In this document: positions 17,557-27,826 of the stretch, in pieces | Numbering within the stretch: position 1 is the first letter of the stretch | Layout: every line of letters begins with the position of its first letter | Made by a program: the position numbers and the translations under genes | Notes under the pieces: generated by a model | Told to the model about the DNA's origin: nothing | The model's input: the letters and a program-made list of their open reading frames with translations, nothing else | The model's database searches: none | Source: an uncultured Roseovarius sp. | GTDB lineage: Bacteria > Pseudomonadota > Alphaproteobacteria > Rhodobacterales > Rhodobacteraceae | Assembly: GCA_947499555.1 (NCBI GenBank) | Contig: CANMOU010000001.1 | Location: 1,054,001-1,118,000, forward strand | DNA: 64,000 bases | Direction: 5' to 3'

Positions 17557-17585
17557 ATACTACATTTGGTTAACGTCCACGTCAC
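17557..17585 (-). promoter_or_regulatory. Candidate ftsZ promoter with CtrA-like half-site in the spacer
   Basis: On the minus strand, -35 GTGACG (17585-17580), a 17-base spacer and -10 TAGTAT (17562-17557) precede the ftsZ start by about 70 bases. Within the spacer is TTAACCAA (17573-17566), one base off the CtrA half-site TTAACCAT known from Caulobacter. Placement between -35 and -10 would fit repression. Inferred from motif matching only. Confidence 0.5.
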
Positions 17586-17624
17586 CCTAAAAACACAAAA
17601 ATGACACAAAATCTGGTGGAAAAC

Positions 17625-17633
17625 TTATCCACA
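17625..17633 (+). promoter_or_regulatory. Perfect DnaA box upstream of ftsZ
   Basis: TTATCCACA at 17625-17633 is an exact strong DnaA box, about 75 bases upstream of the expected ftsZ transcription start. In Caulobacter DnaA is known to activate ftsZ. A single exact nine-base match in the regulatory gap of a division gene is suggestive. Confidence 0.55.
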
Positions 17634-17669
17634 GTCGCGGGATTTCGCCGAAACCTCCAGATATTGCGG

Positions 17670-19004
17670 TTACCAGTTGTCCTTGAACCATTTTACGGCT
17701 CTTTTCAGTGATCGCGCCGGGTACCGATCGACCGGAATCTCGAAATCCCACCACTCATCCTGGGGATTCGCGGCGAAAAGACACATGCCCACAGCGCTGG
17801 CGAATCCCGCCCCTGTCGCGGCTTGCGGCAGGCCGTGAACCCGCAAGGGGCGTCCAAGGCGAACTTGCTGACCAAGGATTCGGGTGGCAAGCCCATCGAG
17901 CCCGGGAATCTGGCTTCCCCCGCCCGTCAGGACGATCTGCTGACTTGGCAAATGCTGGAACCCTGCCGCATCAAGTCGGACTCGCACCTCTTCGAGGATT
18001 TCCTCCACCCGAGGCCGCATGATGCCGATCAGTTCAGCCCGACTCACGGTGCGCCGGTCATGTTCCCAATCGCCGGTTTCTCCGCCAATTTCGATCATCT
18101 CGCGGTCATCCATGCCGGTGGCCACAACCCCGCCATAGAAGGTCTTGATTCGCTCCGCCGTCGCCTGCGGAACCTGCAGCCCCATCGAGATGTCTCCGGT
18201 TACATGCTCGCCACCAATACGCACGCTGTCGGCATAGATCATGTGTTTCTTCATGAAAATCGAAACGCCCGCGCTGCCACCTCCGAGATCGATGCAGGCG
18301 GCACCAAGCTCTTGCTCGTCTTCCACCAGGGCAGAGATACCGGAGACATAGGAAGAGCTGGCAAGACCAGCGAGTTCAAGATCGCAGCGCTTGATACAAT
18401 GCGCGAGATTCTGAATGGCAGTGGCATCAACCGTCAGCATATGCATGTCGACAGCCAGATCCTGACCAATCTGCCCGCGCGGGTCGATCAGACCCGAGCG
18501 ATGATCCAGCGCAAAATTCACGGGCTGTGCATGCAGCACCTCGCGCCCCTCGCCGTAGTCGGGAACGTCACAGGCCGACAGAACGCGGCTGATATCCTGC
18601 TCCGAAACCATCGTATCCTCGATGGCCACCTGCCCGGCCAAACCATAACTGCGCGGATCGGCGCCCGAGAAACAGGCAATCACGTGATCAACGCGGATAT
18701 TGGCCATCTTTTGCGCCGCCTGAATGGCCGTGCGGATGGCGCGCTCAGTCTCGCCCATTGTGCACACTTCGCCGTAGCGCACCCCGCGCGAGCGCGTCGT
18801 GGCCGCACCGATCACGCGGAACCCGGCCTGACCTGCAAGCGCGCCAACACCCTCTGCCTCGCGCAGCCGGTCTGATCCGTCAAACCGCAGCACCAGACAG
18901 GCAATCTTCGATGTGCCCACATCCAAAACCGCCACCACACCGCGTTGCATCGCAGCCCGGCGCATATTCCGCATCGCCCGTTGTGTATCGTAAAGCTCAA
19001 TCAT
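17670..19004 (-). CDS. ftsA: Cell division protein FtsA
   Basis: 444 residues, the usual FtsA length. Actin-fold ATPase: phosphate-1 loop VAVLDVGTSKIACLV near residue 26, phosphate-2 region CIDLGGGSAGVSIF, and LTGGGSQIPGLDGLA in the adenosine motif. The C-terminus LKRAVKWFKDNW is the amphipathic helix that attaches FtsA to the inner membrane. FtsA tethers FtsZ filaments and recruits late divisome proteins. The ATG at 19004 overlaps the ftsQ stop as ATGA, indicating translational coupling. Confidence 0.96.
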   Translation of the reverse strand: MIELYDTQRAMRNMRRAAMQRGVVAVLDVGTSKIACLVLRFDGSDRLREAEGVGALAGQAGFRVIGAATTRSRGVRYGEVCTMGETERAIRTAIQAAQKMANIRVDHVIACFSGADPRSYGLAGQVAIEDTMVSEQDISRVLSACDVPDYGEGREVLHAQPVNFALDHRSGLIDPRGQIGQDLAVDMHMLTVDATAIQNLAHCIKRCDLELAGLASSSYVSGISALVEDEQELGAACIDLGGGSAGVSIFMKKHMIYADSVRIGGEHVTGDISMGLQVPQATAERIKTFYGGVVATGMDDREMIEIGGETGDWEHDRRTVSRAELIGIMRPRVEEILEEVRVRLDAAGFQHLPSQQIVLTGGGSQIPGLDGLATRILGQQVRLGRPLRVHGLPQAATGAGFASAVGMCLFAANPQDEWWDFEIPVDRYPARSLKRAVKWFKDNW

Positions 19005-19885
19005 TCTTCACTTGTCCCCGACCTCAAGCTCTTTGCCTGCCACCATTCTTCGGTGGCATGTGTATTCATTCTAATGGTGGGCCGCGCCGCGAGGCGCATA
19101 TCGACCGCCACCAGATCGCGCGAGAGCATCTCTTGCACATCGTCCAGCACGATCACCCGTTCGAGCGCCCGCACCGCACCTGTTTCGGGAAGCAAAATGC
19201 GTTGCCCTCCGTCCAGCACGACATCCCAGCGGCGCTCACCCATGCGCACGAGCCCACGCACCTTTGCGCCCAAAGGCCTGGCGGCATCAAAAAGCGCCAT
19301 CGCCTCGACCACCTCGGAGTCGGCCCCTTCCCCGGCAATCACCGGCAGGTCGGCGCGATCAGAGCGCGCAAAAAGCTCTCCGATCAAAATGCCCTCAACA
19401 TCGATAAGTCCAAGCCCGTCACGCGACCGCCAGACCGCCACCGGCACACGCTCAATCACGTCCGCAACCATGACACCGCCCTGGCGCACACGCACATGCG
19501 CTTCCGCCACCGCGGGCAGACCGACGATCATGTCACGCACCGCTTCCAAATCGATATCAAAGGAACTAGCCGGTAAGTCATGCGGGAAGATTTCGCGGAT
19601 ATCATCCTCGATCTCCCGGCTGGCACCCTCAATGGACAGCAAATTGACCATGAATTCAGGCCGCGTCTCAATACGCTCCCGCATGTCCGAGTAGGCTCGC
19701 GCGATTGCGTCGCGGTTTTCTGACTGCGACAGATAAGCCGCTCCAAGGCCGAGACAGATACCCAGCGGCAAGCCAAGGAACACCATCTTGCGAAAGAGCG
19801 GCGTCAGCATGAGCCGCTGATAGCGGTAGGACCAGCGTGACGGAGCCGGATCATTTCTTGGGGTCAATCGCTTCACCTGTCGCAT
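19001..19885 (-). CDS. ftsQ: Cell division protein FtsQ
   Basis: 294 residues from the ATG at 19885, chosen for a strong GGAGGA six bases upstream; this start overlaps the end of ddl by 13 bases. A basic cytoplasmic N-terminus, one transmembrane helix (MVFLGLPLGICLGLGAAYLS, about 34-55), then a POTRA domain (about 90-160, including VGLPAVAEAHVRVRQGGVMVADVIERVPVAVWR) and the FtsQ beta domain. FtsQ links early and late divisome components in the periplasm together with FtsL and FtsB. It lies between ddl and ftsA and overlaps both by a few bases. Confidence 0.93.
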   Translation of the reverse strand: MRQVKRLTPRNDPAPSRWSYRYQRLMLTPLFRKMVFLGLPLGICLGLGAAYLSQSENRDAIARAYSDMRERIETRPEFMVNLLSIEGASREIEDDIREIFPHDLPASSFDIDLEAVRDMIVGLPAVAEAHVRVRQGGVMVADVIERVPVAVWRSRDGLGLIDVEGILIGELFARSDRADLPVIAGEGADSEVVEAMALFDAARPLGAKVRGLVRMGERRWDVVLDGGQRILLPETGAVRALERVIVLDDVQEMLSRDLVAVDMRLAARPTIRMNTHATEEWWQAKSLRSGTSEE

Positions 19886-20793
19886 GAAGCATCCTCCACA
19901 AGCCACCGGCATAACTCAGGAAAATCGATCCCCGCCATCTGCGCCTGCTCTGGGCTGAGCGAGGTGGGGGTCATACCCGGTTGGGTATTTGTTTCAAGCA
20001 GAAAGAGCCCATCAAGCCCATGCGCCTCATCCCAGCGAAAATCCGTCCGGCTTAATCCGCGACAGCCCAGCGCGGCATGCGCCCGAAGGGCATAATCTTC
20101 ACAGGCGGAATAGATATCTGGCGGAACGTTGGCTGGCACTTCATGACGCGAACCGCCGTCGGCGTATTTCGCATGATAGTCATACCAGCCATCGGTGATA
20201 ATATCTGTCACACCCAAAGCGCGGTCACCCATCACCGACGTGGTGAGTTCGCGGCCCGGAATGAACGCTTCAACCATGACGTTTTGTGGCATCTCGGGGC
20301 CAAGCTTGGGGGGACCATTGGCATCCTGGTGCACAAGGTAGACACCAACGGACGAGCCTTCGTTGTTGGGCTTCACCACATAAGGCGGGCGCATGACATG
20401 CGTGGTCGAGACTTCCTTTGCCGACGCGATGATACTCTCGACCACAGGCAGACCGGCGGTACGATACACCTCTTTGCTCTTCTGCTTATCCATCGCCAAG
20501 GACGAGGCCAGAACGCCCGAATGGGTATAAGGAATTTGCATCCACTCAAGGATGCCCTGCACACATCCATCCTCGCCCCAGCGGCCATGCAGGGCGTTGA
20601 AGACAACATCTGGGGAAAGCTCGGACAGGCGCGCAGGAAGATCGCGGCCCGCATCGACCTCGATCACTTCAAATCCTGCCTCCCGAAGTGCCGCGGCGCA
20701 CTCTTTGCCTGTCGACAGCGACACCTCGCGCTCAGCCGAGGGGCCGCCCATAATCACCGCAACAGTCGGGGTGTTTCCGCTCGAAGAAACCAC
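19873..20793 (-). CDS. ddl: D-alanine--D-alanine ligase
   Basis: 306 residues from a GTG at 20793. ATP-grasp enzyme: N-terminal VAVIMGGPSAEREVSLSTG, FNALHGRWGEDGCVQGILEWMQIPYTHSGVLASSLAMDKQ, the ATP-binding lysine in VVKPNNEGSSVGV, and LLETNTQPGMTPTSLSPEQA near the end, where Mg2+ ligands sit. It joins two D-Ala molecules with ATP for the peptidoglycan stem peptide. It is placed between murB and ftsQ, as usual. The 53-base gap to murB and overlap with ftsQ support one transcript. Confidence 0.95.
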   Translation of the reverse strand: MVSSSGNTPTVAVIMGGPSAEREVSLSTGKECAAALREAGFEVIEVDAGRDLPARLSELSPDVVFNALHGRWGEDGCVQGILEWMQIPYTHSGVLASSLAMDKQKSKEVYRTAGLPVVESIIASAKEVSTTHVMRPPYVVKPNNEGSSVGVYLVHQDANGPPKLGPEMPQNVMVEAFIPGRELTTSVMGDRALGVTDIITDGWYDYHAKYADGGSRHEVPANVPPDIYSACEDYALRAHAALGCRGLSRTDFRWDEAHGLDGLFLLETNTQPGMTPTSLSPEQAQMAGIDFPELCRWLVEDASCDR

Positions 20794-20846
20794 CGTACTG
20801 CCTCAAATTCTGGACTGTTCTCAGTCCTTGTTTTCTTGGGTCCGCC

Positions 20847-21782
20847 TCAAATGTCGGACGGGGCCGTTTCGCCGACCCTCATAATTTCCCAATGTAACTC
20901 TATTCCACTGGATTCGAAAACCCTTTTTCGCACCTCTTCGCCCAGGGATTCGAGGTCTTCTGCCGTCGCTTCGCCTGTGTTGACCAGAAAGTTGGGATGT
21001 TTGGGACTCATCTGCGCGCCACCGCGTGTCGCGCCGCGCATTCCGGCATCTTCTATGACCTTCCATGCCTTCAACTCGTGGCTGTCATCCGCGCGACCTG
21101 TGCTGGAAAAACCAGCCGGGTTGCGAAAGGTCGATCCGGCGGTTCTGTCCTTTGTGGGTTGGGTTTCGTCGCGTTTTTGAAGCTGGATTTCCATGCGCTC
21201 CGCCAATACTGCCGGATCACCATTCTCGCCCTCAAAGGTCGCCTGCGTGATCACCCAGCCCTCGGGCAAGTCTGTCTGCCGATAGCGGAAGTTCAGGTCT
21301 TCCGCCGTCAGGTTGATCACCTCACCGGCCCGCGTCACGGCGCGCGCAGTGACAAAATGATCGGCAACATATGACCCATAGCACCCGGCATTCATGCGCA
21401 CAGCACCGCCGACCGCGCCGGGAATGGTGCGCAAGAAGGTCAGATCCACGCCTGCCTCGGCTGCCCGTTTGGCGACATGCGCATCAAGTGCCGCTGCCCC
21501 GGCGGTGACTTTGGTGCCCTCAATCTCGATCGCGTTGAAGCCGCGCCCCAGCCGGATCACCACTGCACGCAACCCGCCATCCCGCACGATCAGGTTCGAA
21601 CCAACGCCCATCGGAAAGACCGAGACATCGGAATCAAGCTCTTTCAGAAAGGCCGCCAGATCATCCTCGTCGGCTGGTTGAAACAGCCAGTCCGCAGGCC
21701 CACCGACGCGCAGCCATGTCAGATCGGCAAGACTGCGATCCGATGTCAGCTTGCCGCGAACCGAAGGCATGTCAGACATCAT
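20847..21782 (-). CDS. murB: UDP-N-acetylenolpyruvoylglucosamine reductase MurB
   Basis: 311 residues from the ATG at 21782, which overlaps the stop of the preceding small membrane-protein gene as ATGA; a second ATG follows at 21779. FAD-binding domain with [20 protein letters not shown] and [21 protein letters not shown], then [23 protein letters not shown], and the reductase region with the catalytic Ser in [13 protein letters not shown] and C-terminal [11 protein letters not shown]-like block ([19 protein letters not shown]). MurB reduces UDP-GlcNAc-enolpyruvate to UDP-MurNAc with NADPH. Confidence 0.95.
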   Translation of the reverse strand: MMSDMPSVRGKLTSDRSLADLTWLRVGGPADWLFQPADEDDLAAFLKELDSDVSVFPMGVGSNLIVRDGGLRAVVIRLGRGFNAIEIEGTKVTAGAAALDAHVAKRAAEAGVDLTFLRTIPGAVGGAVRMNAGCYGSYVADHFVTARAVTRAGEVINLTAEDLNFRYRQTDLPEGWVITQATFEGENGDPAVLAERMEIQLQKRDETQPTKDRTAGSTFRNPAGFSSTGRADDSHELKAWKVIEDAGMRGATRGGAQMSPKHPNFLVNTGEATAEDLESLGEEVRKRVFESSGIELHWEIMRVGETAPSDI

Positions 21783-22051
21783 TCCCGCCGCCACTTCCAC
21801 CAGCCAAACGCGGCCCCTGCCAATGACCCCAAAAAGGCCGGTAGGAAGACAAAATAGGCGAAGACCTGATTGTCGATGGCTTCGAAACTGGGGGCGCTGG
21901 CGGACGCCGTGTTGATTAGAAGACCTGCCAGACACCCCACGCTCAGAACACCCGCGATCCAGCCGCGATTGTGGCGAATGGCGAGCGCGCTGATCACTGC
22001 GGGCACCACGACGACAAAAGCGACAAACAGAATGAGGCTGACCTGAACCAA
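21779..22051 (-). CDS. Small membrane protein between DUF2484 genes and murB
   Basis: 90 residues with three hydrophobic segments: [41 protein letters not shown], and [22 protein letters not shown], ending in a short basic tail (KWRRE). No signal peptide cleavage site or known family was recognised. Its stop codon overlaps the murB start as ATGA, and it begins 17 bases after a DUF2484 gene, so it is translated as part of the mur cluster. Function unknown; its position points to the cell-envelope or divisome. Confidence 0.7.
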   Translation of the reverse strand: MVQVSLILFVAFVVVVPAVISALAIRHNRGWIAGVLSVGCLAGLLINTASASAPSFEAIDNQVFAYFVFLPAFLGSLAGAAFGWWKWRRE

Positions 22052-22068
22052 GGCTGTTCTCCCGATTC

Positions 22069-22332
22069 CTAGGGCTGTTCCTTGTTAAGGCCGATGACCC
22101 GTCTTGCCCAGCGACTGAGATAAATGACCGGCCAGCGCAACAAGCTCATCCCGGCAAACATGACCAAAAGGCCGATCCAGGGACCGTTCTGGTAAACAAC
22201 AAACCCCACAAGCGGAATTCCAACCGCGATCAGCACGTACGCCCGGAACCAGAGGTTATCCTTGCTGGGGATCATTGCCAGCAAGCTGGCCACGATGACC
22301 CAGAGACAGGTCAAGACAATCGACAGGTTCAT
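22069..22332 (-). CDS. DUF2484 family membrane protein (second copy)
   Basis: 87 residues from the ATG at 22332, which overlaps the stop of the preceding DUF2484 gene as ATGA. The sequence [52 protein letters not shown] has the DUF2484 pattern: LW(V)I.A...A..P then a second and third hydrophobic helix and a basic tail ([15 protein letters not shown]). About three membrane segments. DUF2484 proteins are, as far as I recall, largely restricted to Rhodobacterales and found near murC/murB; no function is known. It is paralogous to the gene just upstream. Confidence 0.75.
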   Translation of the reverse strand: MNLSIVLTCLWVIVASLLAMIPSKDNLWFRAYVLIAVGIPLVGFVVYQNGPWIGLLVMFAGMSLLRWPVIYLSRWARRVIGLNKEQP

Positions 22333-22580
22333 TTCGGCACCTCTGGTCTTTCCCCCCGGGCGCGCTTCCAGAAATAGCGCAGCGGGTTGCGAAACATGGA
22401 CAGGAAAGCAAAAAGCGCCAAACCTGCCGCCAGCCATCCCAACTCTCGGCCAATGAAAAAGATCAAGACCGGAGCTGCGAACAAAAGAACAATGCCCGGT
22501 GCATATTGGGAGCGCATGGGCAGGAAGGCCACGATGGTCGCGGCAATCACCCAAAGCGCGGAAAGCACCAGAAGCGTCAC
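22329..22580 (-). CDS. DUF2484 family membrane protein (first copy)
   Basis: 83 residues: MTLLVLSALWVIAATIVAFLPMRSQYAPGIVLLFAAPVLIFFIGRELGWLAAGLALFAFLSMFRNPLRYFWKRARG. Like its downstream paralogue it has an LWVIAA...P motif in helix 1, about three membrane segments and a basic RNPLRYFWKRARGE tail, which corresponds to [14 protein letters not shown] in the other copy. It starts 5 bases after murC and is fused by an ATGA overlap to the next copy, so the pair is co-translated with murC and murB. Function unknown. Confidence 0.75.
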   Translation of the reverse strand: MTLLVLSALWVIAATIVAFLPMRSQYAPGIVLLFAAPVLIFFIGRELGWLAAGLALFAFLSMFRNPLRYFWKRARGERPEVPK

Positions 22581-22585
22581 GGGGA

Positions 22586-23983
22586 TTATCCTTTCAACCG
22601 ATCCGGCAGTCCGTTGGCCCAGGCACTGATCGTCCCGGCCCCAAGGCAGACAACCATATCGCCGGGTTGTCCCTCTTCGCGAACAAGCTGGGCAAGGTCG
22701 TCCTCGCCTTCGATGGCCCGCGCATGGCGGTGCCCATGGCGCACAAGCCCGGCCACCAGATCGTCGCGGCTGGCCCCCTCGATCGGCTCTTCACCGGCGG
22801 CAAACACCTCGGCTATCGCGACCACATCGGCATCGTTAAAGCAGGCGCAGAAATCGTCAAAAAGATCGGAAAGCCGCGTGAACCTATGCGGCTGATGGAC
22901 CGCGATGATGCGCCCTTCAGTCGCTTGCCGCGCGGCCTTGAGCACGGCAGCAATTTCGACAGGGTGGTGGCCGTAATCGTCAATGATCGTCACGCCATCC
23001 ACCTCACCTAACCGGGTGAAGCGGCGATTGACCCCGCCGAAATTCGCAAGCGCCTCGCGGATCTCATCGGTCTTCATACCAAGCGCGCGCGCCACGGCGA
23101 TGGCCGACAGCGCGTTTGACACATTATGATCACCCGGCATCGGCAGGCTGCAGCCTTTGATCACCTTGTCCTCGGCCTGCAGCGCCACATCGAAATGCGC
23201 CACGCCGGCTTTGTAGGTCAGGTTCATCGCGCGCACATCCGCCTGCGCGTTGAATCCAAAGGTCAATACCCGCCGGTCACTGATCTTGCCCACCAGAGTT
23301 TGCACATCCGGGTCATCCGTACAGCAGATCGCCAACCCGTAAAACGGAATGTTCGAAACAAAATCCAGGAACCCCTGATGCAGATTTTCCTCAGTGCCCC
23401 AATGCTCCATATGCTCGGGGTCGATATTGGTGACAATGGCAATGGTCGCGGGCAACCGGTTGAAGGTGCCATCGCTTTCATCGGCTTCGACCACCATCCA
23501 TTCGCCCTGCCCGACACGGGCGTTGGAATCATAGGCATGAATGATGCCGCCATTGATCACGGTGGGGTCAAACTTGCCATGATCCAGCACGGCGGCCACC
23601 ATAGTGGTCGTGGTCGTTTTTCCATGTGTACCCGCAATTGCAACGTTGGATTTCAACCGCATGAGTTCGGCCAACATTTCTGCGCGACGCACTACCGGCA
23701 GGCCGCGTTTGCGCGCCTCATCCAATTCCGCGTTGCCCGGTTTGATCGCGCTTGAGATGACCACAACCTCGGCGTTTTCCAGGTTTTCCGCCATCTGACC
23801 TTCAAAGATCGTGGCGCCCTGCCTCTCCAGCCGGTCGGTGATCTTGGAGCGTTTCAGGTCCGAGCCCTGTACCGTGTACCCGTGGTTCAGGAGCACCTCG
23901 GCGATACCCGACATGCCAATGCCGCCAATGCCGACAAAGTGGATCGGCCCCACATCACCGGGCAGTTTGGTGGCTGCGTTCAT
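22586..23983 (-). CDS. murC: UDP-N-acetylmuramate--L-alanine ligase MurC
   Basis: 465 residues from the ATG at 23983 (GAAGGAG eight bases upstream). Rossmann-like N-terminus [23 protein letters not shown], the Mur ligase P-loop [25 protein letters not shown], and the C-terminal domain [18 protein letters not shown]. It adds L-alanine to UDP-MurNAc using ATP in the cytoplasm, the first amino-acid step of peptidoglycan precursor synthesis. It follows murG after 29 bases. Confidence 0.96.
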   Translation of the reverse strand: MNAATKLPGDVGPIHFVGIGGIGMSGIAEVLLNHGYTVQGSDLKRSKITDRLERQGATIFEGQMAENLENAEVVVISSAIKPGNAELDEARKRGLPVVRRAEMLAELMRLKSNVAIAGTHGKTTTTTMVAAVLDHGKFDPTVINGGIIHAYDSNARVGQGEWMVVEADESDGTFNRLPATIAIVTNIDPEHMEHWGTEENLHQGFLDFVSNIPFYGLAICCTDDPDVQTLVGKISDRRVLTFGFNAQADVRAMNLTYKAGVAHFDVALQAEDKVIKGCSLPMPGDHNVSNALSAIAVARALGMKTDEIREALANFGGVNRRFTRLGEVDGVTIIDDYGHHPVEIAAVLKAARQATEGRIIAVHQPHRFTRLSDLFDDFCACFNDADVVAIAEVFAAGEEPIEGASRDDLVAGLVRHGHRHARAIEGEDDLAQLVREEGQPGDMVVCLGAGTISAWANGLPDRLKG

Positions 23984-24012
23984 CGGCTTGGCTCCTTCAA
24001 GTGAAAGGTCCC

Positions 24013-25116
24013 TCATGTTTGTCTGCTCCTGACGAGTTCTTCTACCATATCCGCCAGGTGCTGTGGCGCGTCTGGCATGGCCACACTCAACGCGGCCTGT
24101 GACATCTGCAACGCACCCTCAGGTGAGTTCAGCACCGTGGCTATCTGCTCTGAAACTGTTTCGATGTCCAGTCGCGATTCCGGAATGACGATGGCCGCGC
24201 CCGCCGCTGCCAAGCCCTTGGCATTGGCGGTTTGATGGTCATCTGCAGCTGCGGCATAGGGGATCAGGATCGAAGGCCGCCCGATGACGGAAATATCAGC
24301 CACCGATGAAGCACCTGCCCGGCTGATCACAAGCTGCGCTTCCGACATGCGGTTAGGTAGATCGCGAAAGAACGGCTCAACATCGGCATTGATGCCGTGA
24401 TCGGCATAGAATTGTGCCACGCGTGTCTGATCCTCATCCCGCGCCTGGTGACTGACGCGAATGTTGCGCAGCATAGGGGATGGCAAAGCCGCAATCGCAG
24501 GCGGGATCACATCGCTCAGGATGCGCGCGCCCTGGCTTCCACCAATCACAAGGATGGACATGGGGTAATCACCGGGCGGGATGTAGCCCGCTGCCGCCCG
24601 CTCCAGAACAGCCAGCCGCACGGGATTGCCCACATGCACCGCGTTGGCCCCTTCCGGCAATGTCGTCGGCCAGACCCCGCAGGCCACGCAGTCCACGCGT
24701 TTGGCAAATAACCGGTTCACGCGCCCCGGCACGCCGTTGGCCTCGTGGATCATGCGCGGCACCTTGAGAAACGTGGCCGCGCTCAGCGCAGGAATGGTCG
24801 GATAGCCGCCAAAGCCCACCACCACATCAGGCTTCATTCGCGCCATGCGCAACGCGGCTCCGATCACGCCACCCGCAATGTGCAGTGGCGCCAGCAGTTT
24901 ATTAACAAATCCACCGCGTGCAAGAGTGGCCGAGGCCACCTGCTCCACCTCGACACTATGCGGAAACCCACCCGTATAGCGCGCGCCGCGTGGATCGGTC
25001 GAAAGTCGCACCCGCCACCCTCGGCGCAACATCACCTCGGCGAGCGATTGTGCGGGAAACATATGCCCGCCGGTGCCGCCTGCCGCGATCACCAGAAGAG
25101 GCTGCCTTTCGCTCAC
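24013..25116 (-). CDS. murG: Undecaprenyl-PP-MurNAc-pentapeptide-UDP-GlcNAc GlcNAc transferase MurG
   Basis: 367 residues from the GTG at 25116, which overlaps the ftsW stop as GTGA; the frame upstream of this lies inside ftsW and is spurious. GT-B glycosyltransferase: [43 protein letters not shown], the lipid/GlcNAc region [16 protein letters not shown], and [35 protein letters not shown]. It makes lipid II from lipid I on the inner face of the membrane. Confidence 0.96.
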   Translation of the reverse strand: MSERQPLLVIAAGGTGGHMFPAQSLAEVMLRRGWRVRLSTDPRGARYTGGFPHSVEVEQVASATLARGGFVNKLLAPLHIAGGVIGAALRMARMKPDVVVGFGGYPTIPALSAATFLKVPRMIHEANGVPGRVNRLFAKRVDCVACGVWPTTLPEGANAVHVGNPVRLAVLERAAAGYIPPGDYPMSILVIGGSQGARILSDVIPPAIAALPSPMLRNIRVSHQARDEDQTRVAQFYADHGINADVEPFFRDLPNRMSEAQLVISRAGASSVADISVIGRPSILIPYAAAADDHQTANAKGLAAAGAAIVIPESRLDIETVSEQIATVLNSPEGALQMSQAALSVAMPDAPQHLADMVEELVRSRQT

Positions 25117-26279
25117 CTGCCCCGTCCGCGCAAAATGTCGTTGATCTCGCCCTGCGGTCTGGCACGCGTGAAGGCAAAGAGCATTCCCACGGCAATCCCC
25201 ATAGCCACCAGCGAGGAGCCGCCGTAGCTGACAAAAGGCAAAGTCATGCCCTTGGCCGGCAAAAGCCGCACCGCCACGCCCATATTGATCATCGCCTGCA
25301 CGCCCAAGATGGCCACAAGCCCGGTCCCGGCCAGCCGGATGAACGGATCCCGCTCCCGCATCAGCCGGATGAGCGACCGCACAACGATGGTCGCGTAAAG
25401 CGCGATGATAAAGAGCACGAGAACAAGCCCGTATTCCTCGGCCGCGACGGCGATGATGAAATCGGTATGGGCATCCGGCAAGGACCATTTGACCGATCCT
25501 TCGCCGACACCCACGCCGAAAAGGCCCCCTTCACGGATCGCATTGGTGGCAAAACCAAGCTGCGTGTTCGGGTCCACATCCGGGCTCAGAAATCCATCAA
25601 TACGGCGCGCGAAATGTTCTGAATTCGAATAGGCCAAGGTGCCGACACCGACGACCAGCACGGCCATGATGACCAACAGAAGAATTGGTGCGCCGGCCAC
25701 GAAATACATCACGCCCCATCCAAAGAGCACAAGGCACGCCTGTCCAAAATCCGGCTGCACCGCCAGCATGAAGACGATCAAGAGCGTCAGGATGAAACTC
25801 ATCCGAAGGCCCGGCGGGCCATTGATTTCCTGCCCGGCGGCAATGAGCCAGGCCGCCACCACCACGAAACCGGGCTTGAGAAACTCCGAAGGCTGGATCG
25901 CGCCAAAGCCAAGGCTGTACCAGCGCACGGCCCCCTTGCCAAAATCCGTGCCGAAGAATGGCAAAAACGCCAGTGCCACAAACGCAACGAGAAATCCCAA
26001 CGTCGCGAGCCTGCGCACCAGCGATGGGCGCATCATTGATGTCAGCACCATCGCCAGGAGCGCGATAAAACCAAAGGCCGCCTGCCGCTGCACATAATGA
26101 AACGGCTCAAATCCATTCTTTTCGGCCAGCGGCGGCGAGGCGGCAAAGCCCAACAGCAGGCCCACCGCAAAAAGCATAAGAACACAGGACATCGACCATT
26201 TGTCGATCGTCCGCCACCATTTTGGAAGAATCGGCTCAACTTCCCGGACGGGAACCGTGCCATACACCATCTCTGTCAT
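25113..26279 (-). CDS. ftsW: Peptidoglycan polymerase FtsW (SEDS family)
   Basis: 388 residues with about ten membrane segments. SEDS landmarks include [26 protein letters not shown] (the catalytic-region loop), [19 protein letters not shown] (QPDxG motif), FALVGEEYG-type stretch read here as [19 protein letters not shown], and [25 protein letters not shown] near the end. FtsW polymerises lipid II at the septum together with FtsI (PBP3). It overlaps murG. The preceding gap to murD is about 150 bases (26280-26428), the largest within the mur genes, and holds a short CCCC/GGGG hairpin but no convincing promoter. Confidence 0.95.
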   Translation of the reverse strand: MTEMVYGTVPVREVEPILPKWWRTIDKWSMSCVLMLFAVGLLLGFAASPPLAEKNGFEPFHYVQRQAAFGFIALLAMVLTSMMRPSLVRRLATLGFLVAFVALAFLPFFGTDFGKGAVRWYSLGFGAIQPSEFLKPGFVVVAAWLIAAGQEINGPPGLRMSFILTLLIVFMLAVQPDFGQACLVLFGWGVMYFVAGAPILLLVIMAVLVVGVGTLAYSNSEHFARRIDGFLSPDVDPNTQLGFATNAIREGGLFGVGVGEGSVKWSLPDAHTDFIIAVAAEEYGLVLVLFIIALYATIVVRSLIRLMRERDPFIRLAGTGLVAILGVQAMINMGVAVRLLPAKGMTLPFVSYGGSSLVAMGIAVGMLFAFTRARPQGEINDILRGRGR

Positions 26280-26428
26280 CTAAAACCGCCAACACTGCCT
26301 CAAATCGCCCCTTTTGGGGTCTGTTCCATGCAGTTTACCGAATTATCTCCCATTCGGCCAGTCTTTTTGCACACCTCCAGAGGCGTGTTTCCGCTTCTTT
26401 CTTGTTAAAAATACCCCAAAACCACAGC

Positions 26429-27826
26429 TCAGAGCCGGGCGCGCAACTCGGCAATGAAATCCTCGCCGCGTTTTTCGAAGCTGTCATACTGATCAAAGCT
26501 GGCCGCCGCCGGGGCCAGCAGGACCGTATCGCCCGGCTCGGCGTCTTCCATTGCGCGCGCAACCGCCCGCGCCATCGTGGTGCAGGTCTCGGCCTCGGTA
26601 TCGCCCAACTGCAGGGCAAAGGCATCTGCCTCGCGCCCGATCACATAGGCCTTTGCGACATTCCGCAATCCGGGTTTCAACCCGTCAAGCCCACCCTCTT
26701 TTTCCAGCCCGCCACAGATCCAGCGAATTTTCTTGAAAGCCAAAAGCGCCATCAGTGCCGCATCGACATTGGTGGCCTTGCTGTCATTGACGAATGTGAT
26801 GCCGTCTTTCTCGGCCACGATCTGGCTGCGATGCGGCAAGCCGGCGAAGGAATGAAACGCCTCTTCAATGACGCGCGGCGCCAGCCCCAGTGCCCTGCAG
26901 GCCGCGAAAGCAGCGCAGGCATTCTGATGATTATGTGCCCCCGGCAAGCCCTTGATCGCGCGCAGATCCACAGATGCCGCCTGTCGCCCTTTGCGGTATT
27001 CCGACAAGAACCCCTTTCGGGAAAAAACCGACCATCCCGGTCCGTCAAGTTTGGCCTCGACCGAAACACGGATCACCCTGTCATCGACCACACCCTCACT
27101 CAGCTGACCGGCCAGAAACTGTCCCTCCGCCTCATCCACGCCGATGATGGCGCGATCAGGCCCGCCTTCGGCAAAAAGCCGTCGTTTTGCCGCGAAATAC
27201 CCGCCCATACCGCCGTGACGATCAAGATGGTCCGGACTTAGATTGGTGAAGACCGCGATATCGGGCGTGAGCGCACGCGCCAGTTCGGTCTGGTAGCTGG
27301 AAAGCTCCAGCACCACCACGCCGCCATCGCTGGGAGGGTCAATATCAAGCACACCGCGCCCGATGTTACCCGCAAGCTGAGCCACGCGGCCCGCCTCGCT
27401 GAGGACATGGTGAATAAGCGCGGATGTGGTGGACTTGCCATTCGAGCCGGTGATCGCAATGACACGCGGGGCGGTGTCAAAGCTGTCCCAGTCCCGTGTC
27501 GCCAGTGAGCGAAAGAACAGGCCAATATCATTGTCCACCGGCACGCCGGCCGCGAGCGCGGCGGCGACCACCTTGTTTGGTGCAGGGTAGAGATGGGGAA
27601 TGCCCGGGCTGACTATAAGGCTGGCGACATTCTCGAAATCCTCCGCCCGCCCGATCGGACTGACGTCAAAGCCTTCCGATTGCGCCGCCTCCCGCGCGCC
27701 CGGGTTATCGTCCCAGCAAATGGGCGTTGCGCCCCCTGCCCTAAGAGCGCGCGCCGCCGAAAGACCAGAGCGCCCAAGACCAAGGATCGCAACTTTCTGA
27801 CCGGAGAAACCTTGCACCGGGATCAT
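26429..27826 (-). CDS. murD: UDP-N-acetylmuramoylalanine--D-glutamate ligase MurD
   Basis: 465 residues. N-terminal [23 protein letters not shown], Mur ligase P-loop [56 protein letters not shown], and C-terminal [20 protein letters not shown] and [22 protein letters not shown]. It adds D-glutamate to UDP-MurNAc-L-Ala with ATP. Its start overlaps the ACT-domain gene by four bases (27823-27826). Confidence 0.95.
   Translation of the reverse strand: MIPVQGFSGQKVAILGLGRSGLSAARALRAGGATPICWDDNPGAREAAQSEGFDVSPIGRAEDFENVASLIVSPGIPHLYPAPNKVVAAALAAGVPVDNDIGLFFRSLATRDWDSFDTAPRVIAITGSNGKSTTSALIHHVLSEAGRVAQLAGNIGRGVLDIDPPSDGGVVVLELSSYQTELARALTPDIAVFTNLSPDHLDRHGGMGGYFAAKRRLFAEGGPDRAIIGVDEAEGQFLAGQLSEGVVDDRVIRVSVEAKLDGPGWSVFSRKGFLSEYRKGRQAASVDLRAIKGLPGAHNHQNACAAFAACRALGLAPRVIEEAFHSFAGLPHRSQIVAEKDGITFVNDSKATNVDAALMALLAFKKIRWICGGLEKEGGLDGLKPGLRNVAKAYVIGREADAFALQLGDTEAETCTTMARAVARAMEDAEPGDTVLLAPAAASFDQYDSFEKRGEDFIAELRARL

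Noticed and set aside
26335-26625. 96-codon minus-strand frame between ftsW and murD
   Set aside because: Mostly overlaps murD in another frame, with no ribosome-binding site or conserved features.
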